A DNA stretch of 64,000 nucleotides from Diphasiastrum complanatum (GCA_029204225.1 CM055113.1:27122995-27186994), one strand, 5' to 3'. Shown: positions 1 to 10,618, counted from the first letter of the stretch. Numbers and translations: made by a program. Notes: a model not told the origin generated them from the letters alone.

Positions 1-53
1 AACCAAAGATCTTTCAAAGCTAATTGGATCTTAAGGATCTGAAAACTTCCACA
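1..53 (+). repeat. 3' end of 5' LTR, copia family A
   Basis: These bases match the last ~50 bases of the full LTR at 2696-3325 (ATCTTAAGGATCTGAAAACTT near the end, closing in CA) and are followed at once by a copia primer binding site. The rest of the 5' LTR lies outside the window, so the target-site duplication cannot be tested. Confidence 0.85.
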
Positions 54-65
54 TGGTATCAAAGC
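54..65 (+). promoter_or_regulatory. tRNA-Met primer binding site, copia family A
   Basis: TGGTATCAAAGC directly after the LTR end is one base from the usual plant copia PBS TGGTATCAGAGC, which pairs with initiator methionine tRNA to prime minus-strand cDNA. It fixes the element on the plus strand and the LTR end at base 53. Confidence 0.85.
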
Positions 66-657
66 TTGTGTTTTAGGTTATGAAGGAGGAAATCAGATCT
101 ATCAATGATTTGGTGAAGATGTCAAGTCTAGAGCATGCTAGAGGGGATTCTACACCAAAATTAAAATTTTTTGCTTTTGTAGATTGGATCTTTGTAGATC
201 AAACCCCTATATAGGTCTATAAACTTGATCAATTCCAATGTTTGATTTCACATATTGGATTTGGCCAATTTTTTAATCAATGGATCAGCTTTAGTAGTGG
301 CTAATAGATTGCATATCAAATTTTCAGCATTTGCATGTAGATTTGGAAAAGTCAATTTTTTGTGATTTTGTCAAAACGCTAATTTTGACTGGATCTCTAG
401 ATAGTGAGGTTTCTGGACTTCATTTGAGTGTGTTTCAATCTTAATAAGTGGCAAAAGTCATTAGATTGAGGATAGATCATAGGTTGATCAAGATTCCATG
501 ATTCTATGTATTGATTTACTTGGTATAAGTGCTAGAAGAGAATTTGTGTGAGATAGTTTCAAATCTTGGTGATTTCTTTTGAAAGCATTTGTTCTTATTC
601 AAAAGAGTGCTTTGTGCATTGAAACAGGTTGAAAAAGAAGATCAGGTCATTTCTACA

Positions 658-1300
658 TGGCAACCTCAATTGGAGTCATGTTGGAAGCCAATGATAGGCT
701 TACCTCCAGTAACTATTCATTGCGGATTGTGAGGATGGAATCACAGGCTTGAGATGAATGATGTTTTGGATATTGTTGTAGGGTTGGAGGAGAGACCAGC
801 AACACAACAAGATCAAATGAGGTATGACAAGAGGGCCGAGAAGGCTCTACACATGATAAAGATGAATGCTACCAATGAGCTTCTCAAGTTGGTAAGTGTG
901 CACATCATCTTTGGAAGCTTGGAATCTATTGAAGAAGCTTTATGAATCCAAGTCTACTTCTAGAGTGTCGACTCTAGGAAGGCAAATTATTTTTTGTTTG
1001 CAAAAGAATGAAGAAAGCCCAAGTACTTTGTTTTGAGGATAAAGGCATTGAATGATGAGTTGGCTTGCATTGATGAAAGCATTAAGGAAGGAGAGGCTCT
1101 TATTCAAGTAATTCTTAATGGCTTGTTGGATGTTCATGCTAACATTGTTCAAAGTATTTCTATTCAAAAGGCTTTGCCAAGTTTAATGGATCTTCGAGAG
1201 ATCTTGATCTTCAAGCAAGAGGTGGATCTACATCGACACTTCAAGAGGATGCTATGTTCACAAAGGGCAAAACCAAAAGTAAGTGGTCTAAAGGGTATGT
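658..1300 (+). pseudogene. copia gag remnant
   Basis: An ATG at 658 opens a copia Gag N-terminus with the typical LTSSNY motif, but a stop follows within about 30 codons. The reading continues in other frames at 754-942 (DVLDIVVG, then a helical stretch ending near SLESIEEAL) and 1033-1250 (IKALNDELACID, ILNGL), the usual order of a plant copia capsid (DUF4219/UBN2 type). The region ends in the basic FTKGK linker that normally precedes the CCHC zinc knuckle; the knuckle itself is missing because of a deletion running into reverse transcriptase. The frames are broken, so no Gag can be made. The same capsid family occurs at 52064 and, on the minus strand, at 20735-21200. Confidence 0.8.
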
Positions 1301-2700
1301 CACTTTCCTAACCTCTTTGGATGAACCTACAAGTGTAGATCAAGCAAGGAAAGAAGAGGAGAGGATCCAAGCAATGGATCTTGAGTATCAAGCTCTTATG
1401 AAGAATGGAACATGGAGACTGGTGGAGTTGCCTAAGGACAAGAAAGCTATTGGATGCAAATGGATCTTCAAGATGAAGACAAACAAAGATGGATCTATCA
1501 ACAAGTACAAGGCAAGGTTAGTGGCAAAAGGAAATGCTCAACAACAAGGGATTGACTATTATGAGACCTTTTCACCCATGGCATAGATGGTAAGCATTTG
1601 AGTCATCATTTCACTTGCTACTAGTGATCTTGAGGAGGATGTGTACATGGAGTAGCCCGAAAGTTACATTTCATCAACAAAGCCAAATCATGTGTGTCTA
1701 CTACAAAAGAGCTTGTATGGCCTTAAGAAAGCACCAAGAAGTTGGTATGCTAGGATTAACACTTTTTTACTCTCTCAAGGCTTTGTTATGAGTGAGTATG
1801 ATCATTCACTTTATTACAGGTTTGCAGGAAATGATGTTACCATCTTGCTAATCTATGTGGATGATATCATCTTGAGCGGTGGAGACAATCAAGATGTGGA
1901 GGATATCAAGAATGCTCTTAAGAAGGAGTTTGAGGTGCATGATCTTGGTAATTTTCATTACATTTTGAAAATAGAAGTCATTAGATCTTCTCAATCTACT
2001 TTCATTTGTCAGAAAAAGTATGCTTATTCTATTCTAGAAAGATTTCATATGGTAGATGCAAAATCTAGTGATACACCTATGGAGTCTCATGTAAAGCTAA
2101 CTATAAGAGGTAATGAAAGGTCCTTTGAGGACATTACTCTCTATAGGAAGCTAGTTGAATTTGAGACTTTGGCATATTGTATGAGGGATCATCACCTAAT
2201 CTTTTTGGATTTTCAGATTTAGACTATGTTGGAGATGTAATGGATAGGAAATCCAATAGCGCTCATTGTATTTTCATAGGTTATGGAGCTATATCATGGA
2301 TGTCAAAGAAACAAGCGACTATCTCATTGTCATCTAGTGAGGCTGAGTACAAAGCTCTTACACATTGCACAAAGGAGATGGTATGGATCAAGAGGATGAT
2401 CAAGGATCCTCACTTACTGGATTTTTCAGAGAGCCCAATCATCTTTTGCGACAATCAATCAGCCCAAAGATTGGCAACCAATCTATCTTTCATGCTAGGA
2501 GCAAGCATATTGAGGTGCAATATCATTTTGTGAGGGAGCAAGTCATTGCAAAGGAGGTGGAGCTTCAACATGTGTCTTCAAGGGAATGTGTAGCTGATAT
2601 CTTTACCAAAGAATTCGGAAATAACTTTTTCATGAAGCATTGGACATCACTTGGAATGTCATCAAAGTCTATGCTAAAATTAGTTGAAGAGAGAGTGTGA
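1284..2700 (+). pseudogene. copia reverse transcriptase-RNase H remnant
   Basis: Reverse transcriptase starts abruptly after the gag linker: NGTWRLVELP and CKWIFKMK, then KARLVAKG at about 1440-1540, a stop near 1584, then LYGLKKAPRSWY and the catalytic LIYVDDIIL near 1850. RNase H follows in another frame (DLDYVGD, LSSSEAEYKAL, FCDNQSA) and its C-terminus (RSKHIEVQYHF, VADIFTK) in a third. Protease, integrase and the first RT motifs are absent. At least two frameshifts and several stops make it dead. The final stop TGA (2698-2700) lies inside the first five bases of the LTR, as in the family member at 19254. Confidence 0.9.
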
Positions 2701-3325
2701 AAGATTCAACTAGTTTGATCATATTTGCGATATTTCCATATTTGGCATATTGAGGCCAACTTTGTTTTTAGACTTAGAGATTGACTTTTCAAAGTTCATT
2801 AGTCTAAATGTCATTTGAATAAACACTTTTTGAAAGTGTGGGAAAGTTAGAAGGCGAGTTTGATTAGACTCAAATTTGAATGTTGGTACTTTGAATCTAG
2901 ACCCAAAAATAGTAGGATTAGCATTTTGGAGGGAAAGCCAAGTGGCCAAATAAGGTTTGGACCTATTATAAAAGGATGTAACTCATGGAGAGAGTGATCT
3001 TCTCTCTTCTCTATCTCAGTTCATGCCTATACATGGTTCTCTTGGGTTCTACTATCCATTGGTGCACTATACTTGTGATTGCATGCAATTTTATGTGTAG
3101 AATGATCTATAATTGTTATTTTCGAATCCACACGTGTGAAATATAGTAGCTTTCTGGTTTTTTATGGACAACAACAGTACTTTATTATTTCATTCAAGTT
3201 TGATCAAGTTCTATTAGTGTTTGCATCTTATTTTGTGTGTAGATGCTGATTTTTCTACATTGGTGAGATTGGTATGTAGTTTTCTTTCTAACCAAAGATA
3301 TCTTAAGGATCTGAAAACTTTCACA
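2696..3325 (+). repeat. 3' LTR of copia family A (complete, 630 bp)
   Basis: Begins TGTGAAAG and ends CTTTCACA, a perfect 8-base terminal inverted repeat, and follows a purine-rich polypurine tract (GAAGAGAGAG). It has a TATA box TATAAAAG at 2967-2974, a CT-rich stretch just downstream, and a CACACGTGTGAA palindrome at 3129-3140. Four other copies occur on the same strand: solo LTR 7199-7848, fragment 8990-9244, 3' LTR 19250-19899 and 5'-truncated copy 41007-41612. Confidence 0.92.
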
Positions 3326-3450
3326 ATGGATATTTATTATTAATACTAGCTTTGTTCAACCCCTTGTAATTATCCATGCACATCTAAAGACCTCCGTATT
3401 TCTTTGCTTTTAGAAAAACAAGAGCATCTCATGGTCCCTTACTGGGTTCG
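3326..3450 (-). pseudogene. Ty3/gypsy reverse transcriptase fragment
   Basis: Read on the minus strand this gives VFLKAKKYGGL, one stop, then MCMDNYKGLNKASINNKYP. This matches the gypsy RT finger segment normally written as KKDGSLRMCIDYRxLN followed by K.xINNKYPxP. Only this motif survives, and the copia LTR abuts it at 3325/3326, so the copia element probably inserted into, or recombined with, an older gypsy copy. It is far too short and broken to act. Confidence 0.65.
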
Positions 3451-3553
3451 ATATGTCCCATGAGTTTCCTATTTGATTTGAAATCTCTATCTCCTCTTTT
3501 TGAGAGAACCTAAAAGACTATCTGTGAAGTTTTTAGCATGTGTGAACTTCACC

Positions 3554-3803
3554 ACACATCTTATAGGATCTTAATGAGGTATTGTGATGGCACACATATT
3601 ACTAGAAAATAGCACAATGGCATACCACGGACTCAAAAAACTAAGTCATTATTATGAGAGATAGACATCATAAATTATACACATCTTATAGGATCTTAAT
3701 GAGGTATTGTGATGGCACACATATTACTAGAAAATAGCACAATGGCATACCACGGACTCAAAAAACTAAGTCATTATTATGAGAGATAGACATCATAAAT
3801 TAT
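3554..3803. repeat. perfect 125-bp tandem duplication
   Basis: Two head-to-tail copies, 3554-3678 and 3679-3803, read identically base for base. It lies in old gypsy-like DNA without a clear ORF. Perfect identity between copies in such degraded surroundings suggests a recent event or an assembly artefact. The rest of 3450-4380 shows no convincing gene. Confidence 0.95.
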
Positions 3804-4379
3804 TCTAAGTGCTCACTATGTCAAAAACAGCCTCCTCTTGGGTAGAGAGAGAATATGAAGCCAAAATACTCGAGTAAGAGAATGTTCAAAAGCTCATCAA
3901 AATCTCAATATACACAATATGGCAAACTAGCAAAAAATTCCCTACATCAAGAGGCTCGAGTTCCTAGGTGGATTTCCAAGTGTCCAAGGCTTGATCCACA
4001 TGTATAGATTAACTCTACTATCATAGATCCACATCTCAAAGTACATGCATGATGTGGCAAAAATTGCATATCTACTTCCTAGACATGTGTAGAATTTTCC
4101 TAGTTACATTCTACCTAACTTTGCATGCTACCAAATTTTGTGCATGCCAACACATCAAATACTACCAAACTCAAACTCGACCTATTCTAGAAGGATATGT
4201 GCTCAATTCACATTCCTTTACGTACATTAAAATATACAAAGAAATAAAATGAGCATGGCCCCCAAAGTCAACATAGGAAGATATTTTTTACCATTCTTCA
4301 CACTATCTAGAGATAGGTGGACTTTCTGGAGTTAACTCTATCATGTGATCTAATGACCTAACCATTAGGTAATTCTGAT

Positions 4380-4510
4380 GGAAAAACATCTTGAAATTCA
4401 CTTATGATTTGATTTTCCATTACTTGTTCATGATCTAAACTTACTGAGTTAAGAATTGTAGAGAATTCAAAACTATTTAGATACACATCATAAACATCCA
4501 CAATAGGCCA
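4380..4510 (-). pseudogene. gypsy protease-region fragment, part 1
   Basis: This stretch aligns by eye, same order and strand, with 27900-28030, the segment downstream of the gypsy protease there. Shared landmarks are TTGTTCATRATCTAAA and GAGTTAAGAATTG. It is cut by the fold-back element starting at 4511 and resumes at 5489. Confidence 0.6.
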
Positions 4511-5488
4511 TTAGGGCCCTTTTTGGACTCAAAAAAGGCCTCTTCACTAATTATAATTAGTGTTAATGATGACATGTGTACCAATAAGAGAATGACAACA
4601 GAGATGGAATGGTCCATATGACATGGCATATCCAATGGTGTAAATTAGATCTTCAAATTTTAACCCACCCACTAACCCTCCTCTAACTCTACTTTCTCAA
4701 CCCATAATGATGATGATATGAAGTATCAAATTTGAAAACAAAAATATAGCCATTTTTTCAAAGCCTTCAAAAGTTGGTTTTTATAACTCAGAATGAAGAA
4801 AAGAGGGCCCAATATTTTTTGGGCCTCCAAAATTCAAAAAAAATTAAGGGGAACGGGCTCCTTGTCCTTTCTCCCCTCCCCTTTTGACCTTTCCCCTCTC
4901 CTCAGGCATGCCGGGTTTCACACCCACAACGTGTTGCCCCACCCCCTCCCTTCAGGCCGCAGGGCTCGTTGGGCACCCCAAGGTCCGGAGGAGCCCAAAT
5001 GCAAGCGCCCCTTCGCCTCCCCCTTGGGCCTGTCCGGACAACTGCGACTCAGGGGATGGGGAGGGCGTACTTGGGCCCAGCAGCCCGAAGGGAGTGGGTG
5101 GGGCAACACACTGGGGGGGGGGGGGGGGGGTGGAGGGGCATTGTACTCCCATCCCCCCTCTCCCTTATTTTTTTTTGAATTTTATTTCAAAATGGTGGCC
5201 TAAAGAGATATTGGGCCTCCTTTTTTTTCCATTTTGAGTTATAAAAGCTTATTTTTGAAGGCTTTGAAAAGTGAAGATCATATTGGGTTTCAAATTTCAG
5301 GCTATATTAAAATTGTTTGTCCTTGCTATATTACACTAGGTTCAAGTAGAGCCTATTGAAATGTGAGTTAACCCAAGATAAACCCAGGTTGAACTACCAC
5401 ATAAGACAATCAATGAGCTAATTAATCCTAATTGGCAAATATGTTTATGCAAGGAACAGGCCCTTTTTGAGTTCAAAAGGGGACCTAA
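4511..5488. mobile_element. fold-back TIR element with GC-rich core (~978 bp)
   Basis: The left end (TTAGGGCCCTTTTTGGACTC) and the reverse complement of the right end (TTAGGTCCCCTTTTGAACTC) match at 17 of 20 bases. Inside are further inverted blocks: TTCAAAGCCTTCAAAA with TATAACTC near 4760-4790 is mirrored near 5230-5265, and GTGTTGCCCCACCC near 4930 is mirrored near 5100. The core (about 4850-5150) is strikingly GC-rich, with a G18-type run near 5112-5130, unlike the AT-rich surroundings. The flanks join two halves of one gypsy segment, showing that it is an insertion. The GGGCCC start with TTA at the edge recalls PIF/Harbinger-type ends, but the target duplication is unclear. It encodes no transposase. 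Confidence 0.75.
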
Positions 5489-5720
5489 TACTAAAAAAAC
5501 TCATATTACGAATAATCAAATGCTTCCATTATGCATGTACAAAATTACTGCCAAATAAAATAATTATCTTATCACCCTCTTTGAGATTGAGAATATGTCT
5601 ATCAACATAAATCATTAGAGATGACGATTTACTAAATAACCATTCATAACAAAAAAATGAAATCTATCTAAAATATGAAAATTAACTAATTCTCTAAAAT
5701 CTTGAATCTGTATTGGGAGA
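5489..5720 (-). pseudogene. gypsy protease-region fragment, part 2
   Basis: Resumes the alignment with 28050-28260 after the inserted fold-back element; shared landmarks are ATTACTGCCAAATAAA, TTATCACCCTC and TTTACTAAATAACC. On the minus strand this corresponds to the segment just after the aspartic protease domain of the copy at 28015-28884. Nothing coding survives. From 5720 to 6680 I see no gene, only an 8-base inverted pair (GTTCAGCT/AGCTGAAC) near 6066-6103. Confidence 0.6.
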
Positions 5721-6679
5721 GTTTGCCTACGTGTGAGATGAATTTTGTGATCAAGATCCATAAAGATTCAACGTCCACTAGTAGGCGAGATATACATTCG
5801 TGAGAGAACCGTGTTTCTCCCATGCCAACGCACTGCGTGGATTTGCATGCAGTGCTTGAAGAAATTAGAGAAAGATCAATACAGATGATTTTTCTTGTTG
5901 TGTCTGATCTCGAATGCGAATGCGTCTGTTATTAATCATGTGTCTGAGTTTTTCCTAGTTCATTTGAATTCTGCACCTTGGTTGAAACTATGTTGAATGC
6001 TACATTAATTTTATAAACGTAGACCAATAGTGCCTGACTACATTCTGGAGGACTGTAGGAGTGGTTCAGCTGGCAATGTCCAGCGATCATAGCTGAACTC
6101 CATCCGAGTCACAAGAGGATTGTGGTTGTCCCGACAGTTTTGTGACTGCAAAATCCATCATCTTCACAAACTATGGAAAAAACATACATGCAATCAAAAC
6201 ATTTATGTTTTTTGACAATTTTACTCTCAAAATTGCCAAAATTTCAAACATCCATAAATTGTAGTGCACTAAATTGGTCACTGTAAAGCACAGTACAAAG
6301 AATGACCAAGTGACCGAGATGCCAGACATGTCACTCTACCACCTTAGTTTCATAGATGTGAGAACATAACCTATAAATTTTGTAGTAGGGCGCACTTCCA
6401 AGAAGAGGTTTCTTTCAAAATCAAGAAAACATCAACCTAGCACCCAAAGAGACATTACCAACAATTCTAAAAAGTATATTAGACTCCTATAAAGCCTTCA
6501 ATTAGGTCCAAAAATGTAGTATGGGCTGAGAACAAAGAAATTTTCAACTTGTGGGAGTGCTTTAGCTAAAAATTTTATGGAGATAGAGCACAAACCTCTG
6601 GCAACCAATTTACAGGTGCATTCGATGCTCCCTGATGGTAAGGATAAAAGGTCTGATACTAATTTCTCTTTTGATGTAT

Positions 6680-7198
6680 ACTCCGAGGGTTGAATGGGCA
6701 AAATGTTGTTTCGTGTGATGATGTGTTGCCTCGGTGGCAAAACCTTTGTGTCAGTTTGAGATTTTGCTTCAAAACTGGACGCTCATTCATTGTATGGTTT
6801 TGGGTACAAATTGAACCTCATACATTCTCTCGTTGGGACTGTTGTAGCTGGTTCTATTCTGGTGGATTTGGAGTTGGTGCTTTAGCTCCTTGCAAGGTCT
6901 TCGGTTTCTGATCAGACTATTCTGTTAGTTGTTCCATTTGCTGCTTGTGTAACTTTGTCATTTGCTCCATCAACAGCTCTGTGGATATGTTGGATGCATT
7001 GGATGATGGTGCTACCGAGGGAGTCGGATTATGGGTGGTCAGATATGATTCTTCATCTAAACCCTCGTCTTCTTCCCTGATGGCATCTTCCATTGCTTCC
7101 TGCAATGTGGCATACTACTCTCGTCGTTTAAGTTCTCTTCTGATACTTCATCGTAGCCCCCCGAGGAACCACATAATAACCGCATGATCCGGAGTTAG
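6680..7198 (-). pseudogene. gypsy gag, C-terminal half
   Basis: On the minus strand, entering from the solo LTR, the frame gives TPDHAVIMWFLGGL, then a helical ATLQEAMEDAIREEDEG and a Q/M-rich coil (EQMTKLHKQQMEQLTE), a stop at about 6917, and further on a knuckle-like CHRGNTSSHETTFC in which the second Cys of CX2CX4HX4C is Gly. The same order (IIWFLVGLPRWIRREL, then QQMEKLTKEF) occurs in the gypsy gag at 47600-47960, supporting a retrotransposon Gag of the same broad lineage. The half upstream in the protein is at 7849-8100, split off by the LTR insertion. Confidence 0.75.
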
Positions 7199-7848
7199 TG
7201 TGAAAGATTCAACTAGTTTGATCATATTTGCTATATTTCCATACTTGGCAAATTGAGGCCAACTCTATTTTTAGACTTAGAGATTGACTTTTCAAAGTTC
7301 ATTAGTCTAAATTTTATTTGAATAAACATTTTTTTGAAAGTGTTGGAAAGTTAGAAGGTGATTTTGAGTAGATTCAAATCTAAATGTTGGGTACTTTGAA
7401 TCTAGACCCAAAAATAGTAAGGTCAGCATTTTGGAGGAAAAACCAAGTGGCCAAATAGGTTTTGGACTTGTTATAAAAGGAGGAAACTCATGGAGAGACA
7501 CATATTCTCTCTTCTCTACCTCATTTCATGCTTATACATGGTTCTTTGGGGTTCTATTATCCATTGGTGCACTATACTTGCGATTGCATGCAATTCTATG
7601 TGTAGAATGATCTATATTTGTTATTTTTGGATCCACACATGTGAAATACAATAGCTTGCTGGTTTTGTATGGATAGCAACAGTACTTTATCATTTGGTTC
7701 ATGTTTGATCAAGTTCTATTAGAGTTTGCATCTCATTTTGTGTGTAGATGCTGATTTTTCTACATTGGTGAAATTGGTAAAGTATTTTCTTTTGTAACCA
7801 TAGATTAGGGACATGGATTGGATCATAAATGATCTGAAATCCTTCATA
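7199..7848 (+). repeat. solo LTR of copia family A with target-site duplication
   Basis: Starts TGTGAAAG and ends CCTTCATA (the usual CTTTCACA with two changes), with a TATA box near 7470. It is flanked by GTTAG (7194-7198) and GTTAA (7849-7853), a 5-base target duplication with one mismatch. Removing the LTR and one duplicate rejoins the gypsy gag frame exactly (AALT with PDHA). No internal region remains, so it is a product of LTR-LTR recombination. Confidence 0.93.
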
Positions 7849-8102
7849 GTTAAGGCTGCATTGACCCATTCTATGTAGTCCCTAACCCTTTCTCTTTTTC
7901 CCATTTTGACCTTGCTCAGCAGGAGAAAAGGATGTTCCAAAAACTTTCTTGGCTTAAAGTGCATGATGAGAGCCACTTTAACCCCTTTCCAATTGGTCTT
8001 CTCTTCTTTCGATAGGTTGAAGAACCAATCTTGTGCTACAGCTACCAGAGACATGGGAAACAACATCAGTTTCTCCATCGGTGTCCGATTGTGGAAGGTA
8101 TG
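7849..8102 (-). pseudogene. gypsy gag, N-terminal half
   Basis: Minus-strand frame with EKLMLFPMSL, AQDWFFNLSKEE, ALIMHFKPRK, VKMGKRERVRDYIEWVNAAL, the conserved order of the retrotransposon Gag capsid domain (PF03732 type: W..NL, then F..RF). It continues across the solo LTR into 7198-6680. The start of the protein is lost where a different dispersed repeat begins near 8105. Confidence 0.8.
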
Positions 8103-8109
8103 ATGGTGT

Positions 8110-8645
8110 AGATAAAGAAATTAGCTAAAAATAGTTGGGAGGGTCGGGGCATCCTGTGTGCGTAAGCCCATGGCCCAATGAGAACTTGTAAATAAATAAT
8201 TATGGACATAAACTTGAATTTGGACCATGTAATTAAAAATAATATTAGAAGGCCAAGGTTAAGCTTAACTTAAGTTACTAAGTTTTAAATTAGGATTAGT
8301 CAAAAGTCAAATGGAGGTAGATGGTGTTTCTTCCCACACCATAGATTCATTTGTGTTTCTTGTGGATGGTGTGGATTACAATCTCATATTTTTCAAGTAG
8401 CCAATAGGAAGCAAGGGACAAGGGCCACCCAAAGGATAAAAAGACATCATTTGTAACCCATTTCTATGCTTAATGAGAAGGAGGAAACTCTACCATTTTG
8501 GAGAGAAGCATCCTCATTTCCTAATCAATACTTGCTAATGATTTTGTGTACTTCTGTCTTTGCTTTCTAGTTTCCATGTTTTTGGTTTCATTAGTTAATG
8601 TTTTTCCATTAGCATGCACAATGAGAAAATGAGCTAACCTCCCCT
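8110..8645 (+). repeat. dispersed repeat, copy 1 (inverted partner at 53609-54158)
   Basis: Aligns over more than 500 bases with the reverse complement of 53609-54158. Landmarks in common are TAATATTAGAAGGCCAA, GATTAGTCAAAAGTCAAATGG, CACCATAGATTCATTTGTG and GAGCTAACCTCC. Size and content suggest an LTR of a gypsy or copia family, but no terminal TG/CA pair or PBS could be assigned. 8646-8989 contains no gene that I can see. Confidence 0.75.
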
Positions 8646-8989
8646 CTCACTCTCTTTCTCGCCCTTTTCTCTACTTTCTACTTCTATGTATCTATCTCTC
8701 TCCCCCTCTTCCACTCAAGATCATGATGTGTATGTGGTTAGTGTAGGAAGGAGTAGTGTTAAAGTGGATTAGAGTTAGGGAAAAAAGTAGAAAGCATATA
8801 AATCTAGCAACTTGACATAGTTATGTACCTATCTAGTGTTCCAACCCTCTTTGACAGGTCGCTCACCAACCAAAACTACACACCCTACAGTAGCGCTATT
8901 GCCAGTGATAGGTTTCATTTACTAGTTTAGTTGTATTTTTAGTTATTTTTGCTTTAAAAATAACTCAAATCTGTTTTTGGAGGGAAAAG

Positions 8990-9244
8990 AGGCATTTTGG
9001 TGGAAAAAGCAAGTGGCCAAATAGGTTTTGGACCTATTATAAAAGGAGAAAACTTGTGGAGAGACACATATTCTCTCTTCTCTATCTCATTTCATGATTA
9101 TACATGGTTCTCTTGGGTTCTACTATCCATTGGTGCACTATACTTGTGATTGCATGCAATTCTATGTGTAGAATGATCTATGATTGCTATTTTTGGATCC
9201 ACACATGTGAAATATAGTAGCTTGATGGTTTTGTATGGACAACA
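8990..9244 (+). repeat. LTR fragment, copia family A
   Basis: Matches the central part of the family A LTR (GCATTTTGG... AAGTGGCCAAATAGG ... TATTATAAAAGG ... TCCATTGGTGCACTATA ... TGTATGGACA). Both LTR ends are missing. On its right it abuts a minus-strand copia of another family at about 9245. Confidence 0.85.
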
Positions 9245-9779
9245 TTGAAACAGGTCAAAAAAGACCTTGACCATTTTGCTATGATGCATGTACAAGATTG
9301 AACGCATGTTTAAATGACCTAGTCTTTGAAGCCAAACATGAGCATCACAAAAAGTGCATAATCGTGACTTAGAGTATACAAATTTCTTTCTTTGTGTGAA
9401 AAGAGAATTTCATTGGAGTTCTCATCAAAAATAGTACATCGACTAGCAATAAATAAAGCTCTATAGTCTTGATCAGTGATCTTGCTAATTTGGGTACGTA
9501 AAGTACACCATTTAGCTGTCTAGTGATGCCATCAGAGTACTGCCGTCGAATGGAGCCTTGTCCTTCAACCTTGTGTGAACTTGAGTCGCCGAAGAAAATG
9601 TCCTTTGAATCTGTTGCTGTGAGAGTAGAAAATAGGTTCTTACATGGCGTCATGTGCTGTGAAGCACCTGAATCAAGATACCATTGATAGGCCTTTCTAC
9701 TAGGTTGATATTGTACCATCAGCGCCTTGTCCTCTTCTTGTGGATTTCTAACAATGTCAGAGTTTTTCTCTTGGTGCTT
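9245..9779 (-). pseudogene. copia protease and pre-integrase remnant (family B)
   Basis: The minus strand encodes an aspartic protease segment (WYLDSGASQHMTPC, catalytic DSG at about 9660-9680) followed by FFGDSSSHKVEGQGSI and VLYVPKLARSL, the usual copia protease core. Nearer 9245-9320, in another frame, LQRLGHLNMRSI matches the gag_pre-integrase HHCC segment. The remainder of integrase and RT is gone, truncated against the LTR fragment at 9244. Frame changes between the blocks make it non-functional. The complementary C-terminal part of the same family occurs at 23701-26182. Confidence 0.8.
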
Positions 9780-10618
9780 CTACATCTTCTTCCTCGCTTC
9801 ATTATGCTTGAGAATGCGACAATACTTTATGTCATGATTGGATCTTTTGCAATACCTGCAAAAGATTTTGGTCTTGGATGATAATTGATTATGCTGTTGT
9901 TGTTGTTGTTGTGATGAGACTGGCTCCTCCGCCTTTGTCTTCTTGTCCTTGAAGTTCTTTTTCTTCTTGGACTGCTGCTTATGATAGTACAATGTCATCA
10001 ACTTGTACTGATTGTGGATAAGCTTTTTCTCCTGATTTCTTCCTACAATAGGCTTGTTGTCAGCTTTGGAGAGATAGTGCAGGAGTATTGCTCAAAAGCA
10101 ATACTAGGGTGTCGTAGGAGAATGAAAGACTGACAAGAAGAGATATCGTTGAGTCTTTTTTTGAAATAGAAAAACCTATGGTAGCAAGTTGATACAGCAA
10201 CTGTTTGAACTCATTCAGGTAATCGTTGACTGAGGTGCCTTCACTCATCTTGAGTATAAGTACCTTCTTCCTCAGATAGAGATGAGTCAATACATCTGAA
10301 GTCTAGTAGATGCTGGTTAGGATATCCCACGCTTCTTTGGAGGTGGTGTTGTTTGATATGTGAGAAATCTGAGTGTCTCTCATATTTCAAGGATACAATG
10401 GCAAGTTCTTTGCCATCCTTCATTTCCCATGCTGGAAGCAGTTCAGGTTCTGCCGGTCTAGCTATTGAATCGTTTACGTATTTCCATAGCTCCTTCTCAA
10501 TTAAGATCATTCTCAACTTGAACTTCCACATGTGGAAGTCATCTCCATTGAGTTTGTTAATCAAGCGGATCTTTGAGGTTGAACCTTTCATTAAAATTGA
10601 GGAACATAGATGGAACAC
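9780..10618 (-). pseudogene. copia gag remnant with zinc knuckle (family B)
   Basis: From 10618 downward: ISKIRL-type start KIRLINKLNGDDFHMWKFKL, typical of copia Gag N-termini, then an ISLLVSLSFSYDTL segment (10060-10290), then a K/Q-rich linker with a CAG-like glutamine run and the zinc knuckle CRYCKRSNHDIKYC (CX2CX4HX4C intact) near 9850. Three frames are used, so it is broken. It lies between its PBS (10764-10775) and the protease at 9369-9719 in normal gag-PR order. Confidence 0.82.

Noticed and set aside
4793-5237. Overlapping Pro/Gly-rich ORFs on both strands
   Set aside because: Caused by the GC-rich inverted-repeat core of the fold-back element; open in several frames at once, no domain, and includes a long homopolymer G run.
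6050-6110. tRNA-like hairpin (GTTCAGCT/AGCTGAAC)
   Set aside because: No cloverleaf, no B-box GGTTCGAATCC, wrong spacing.
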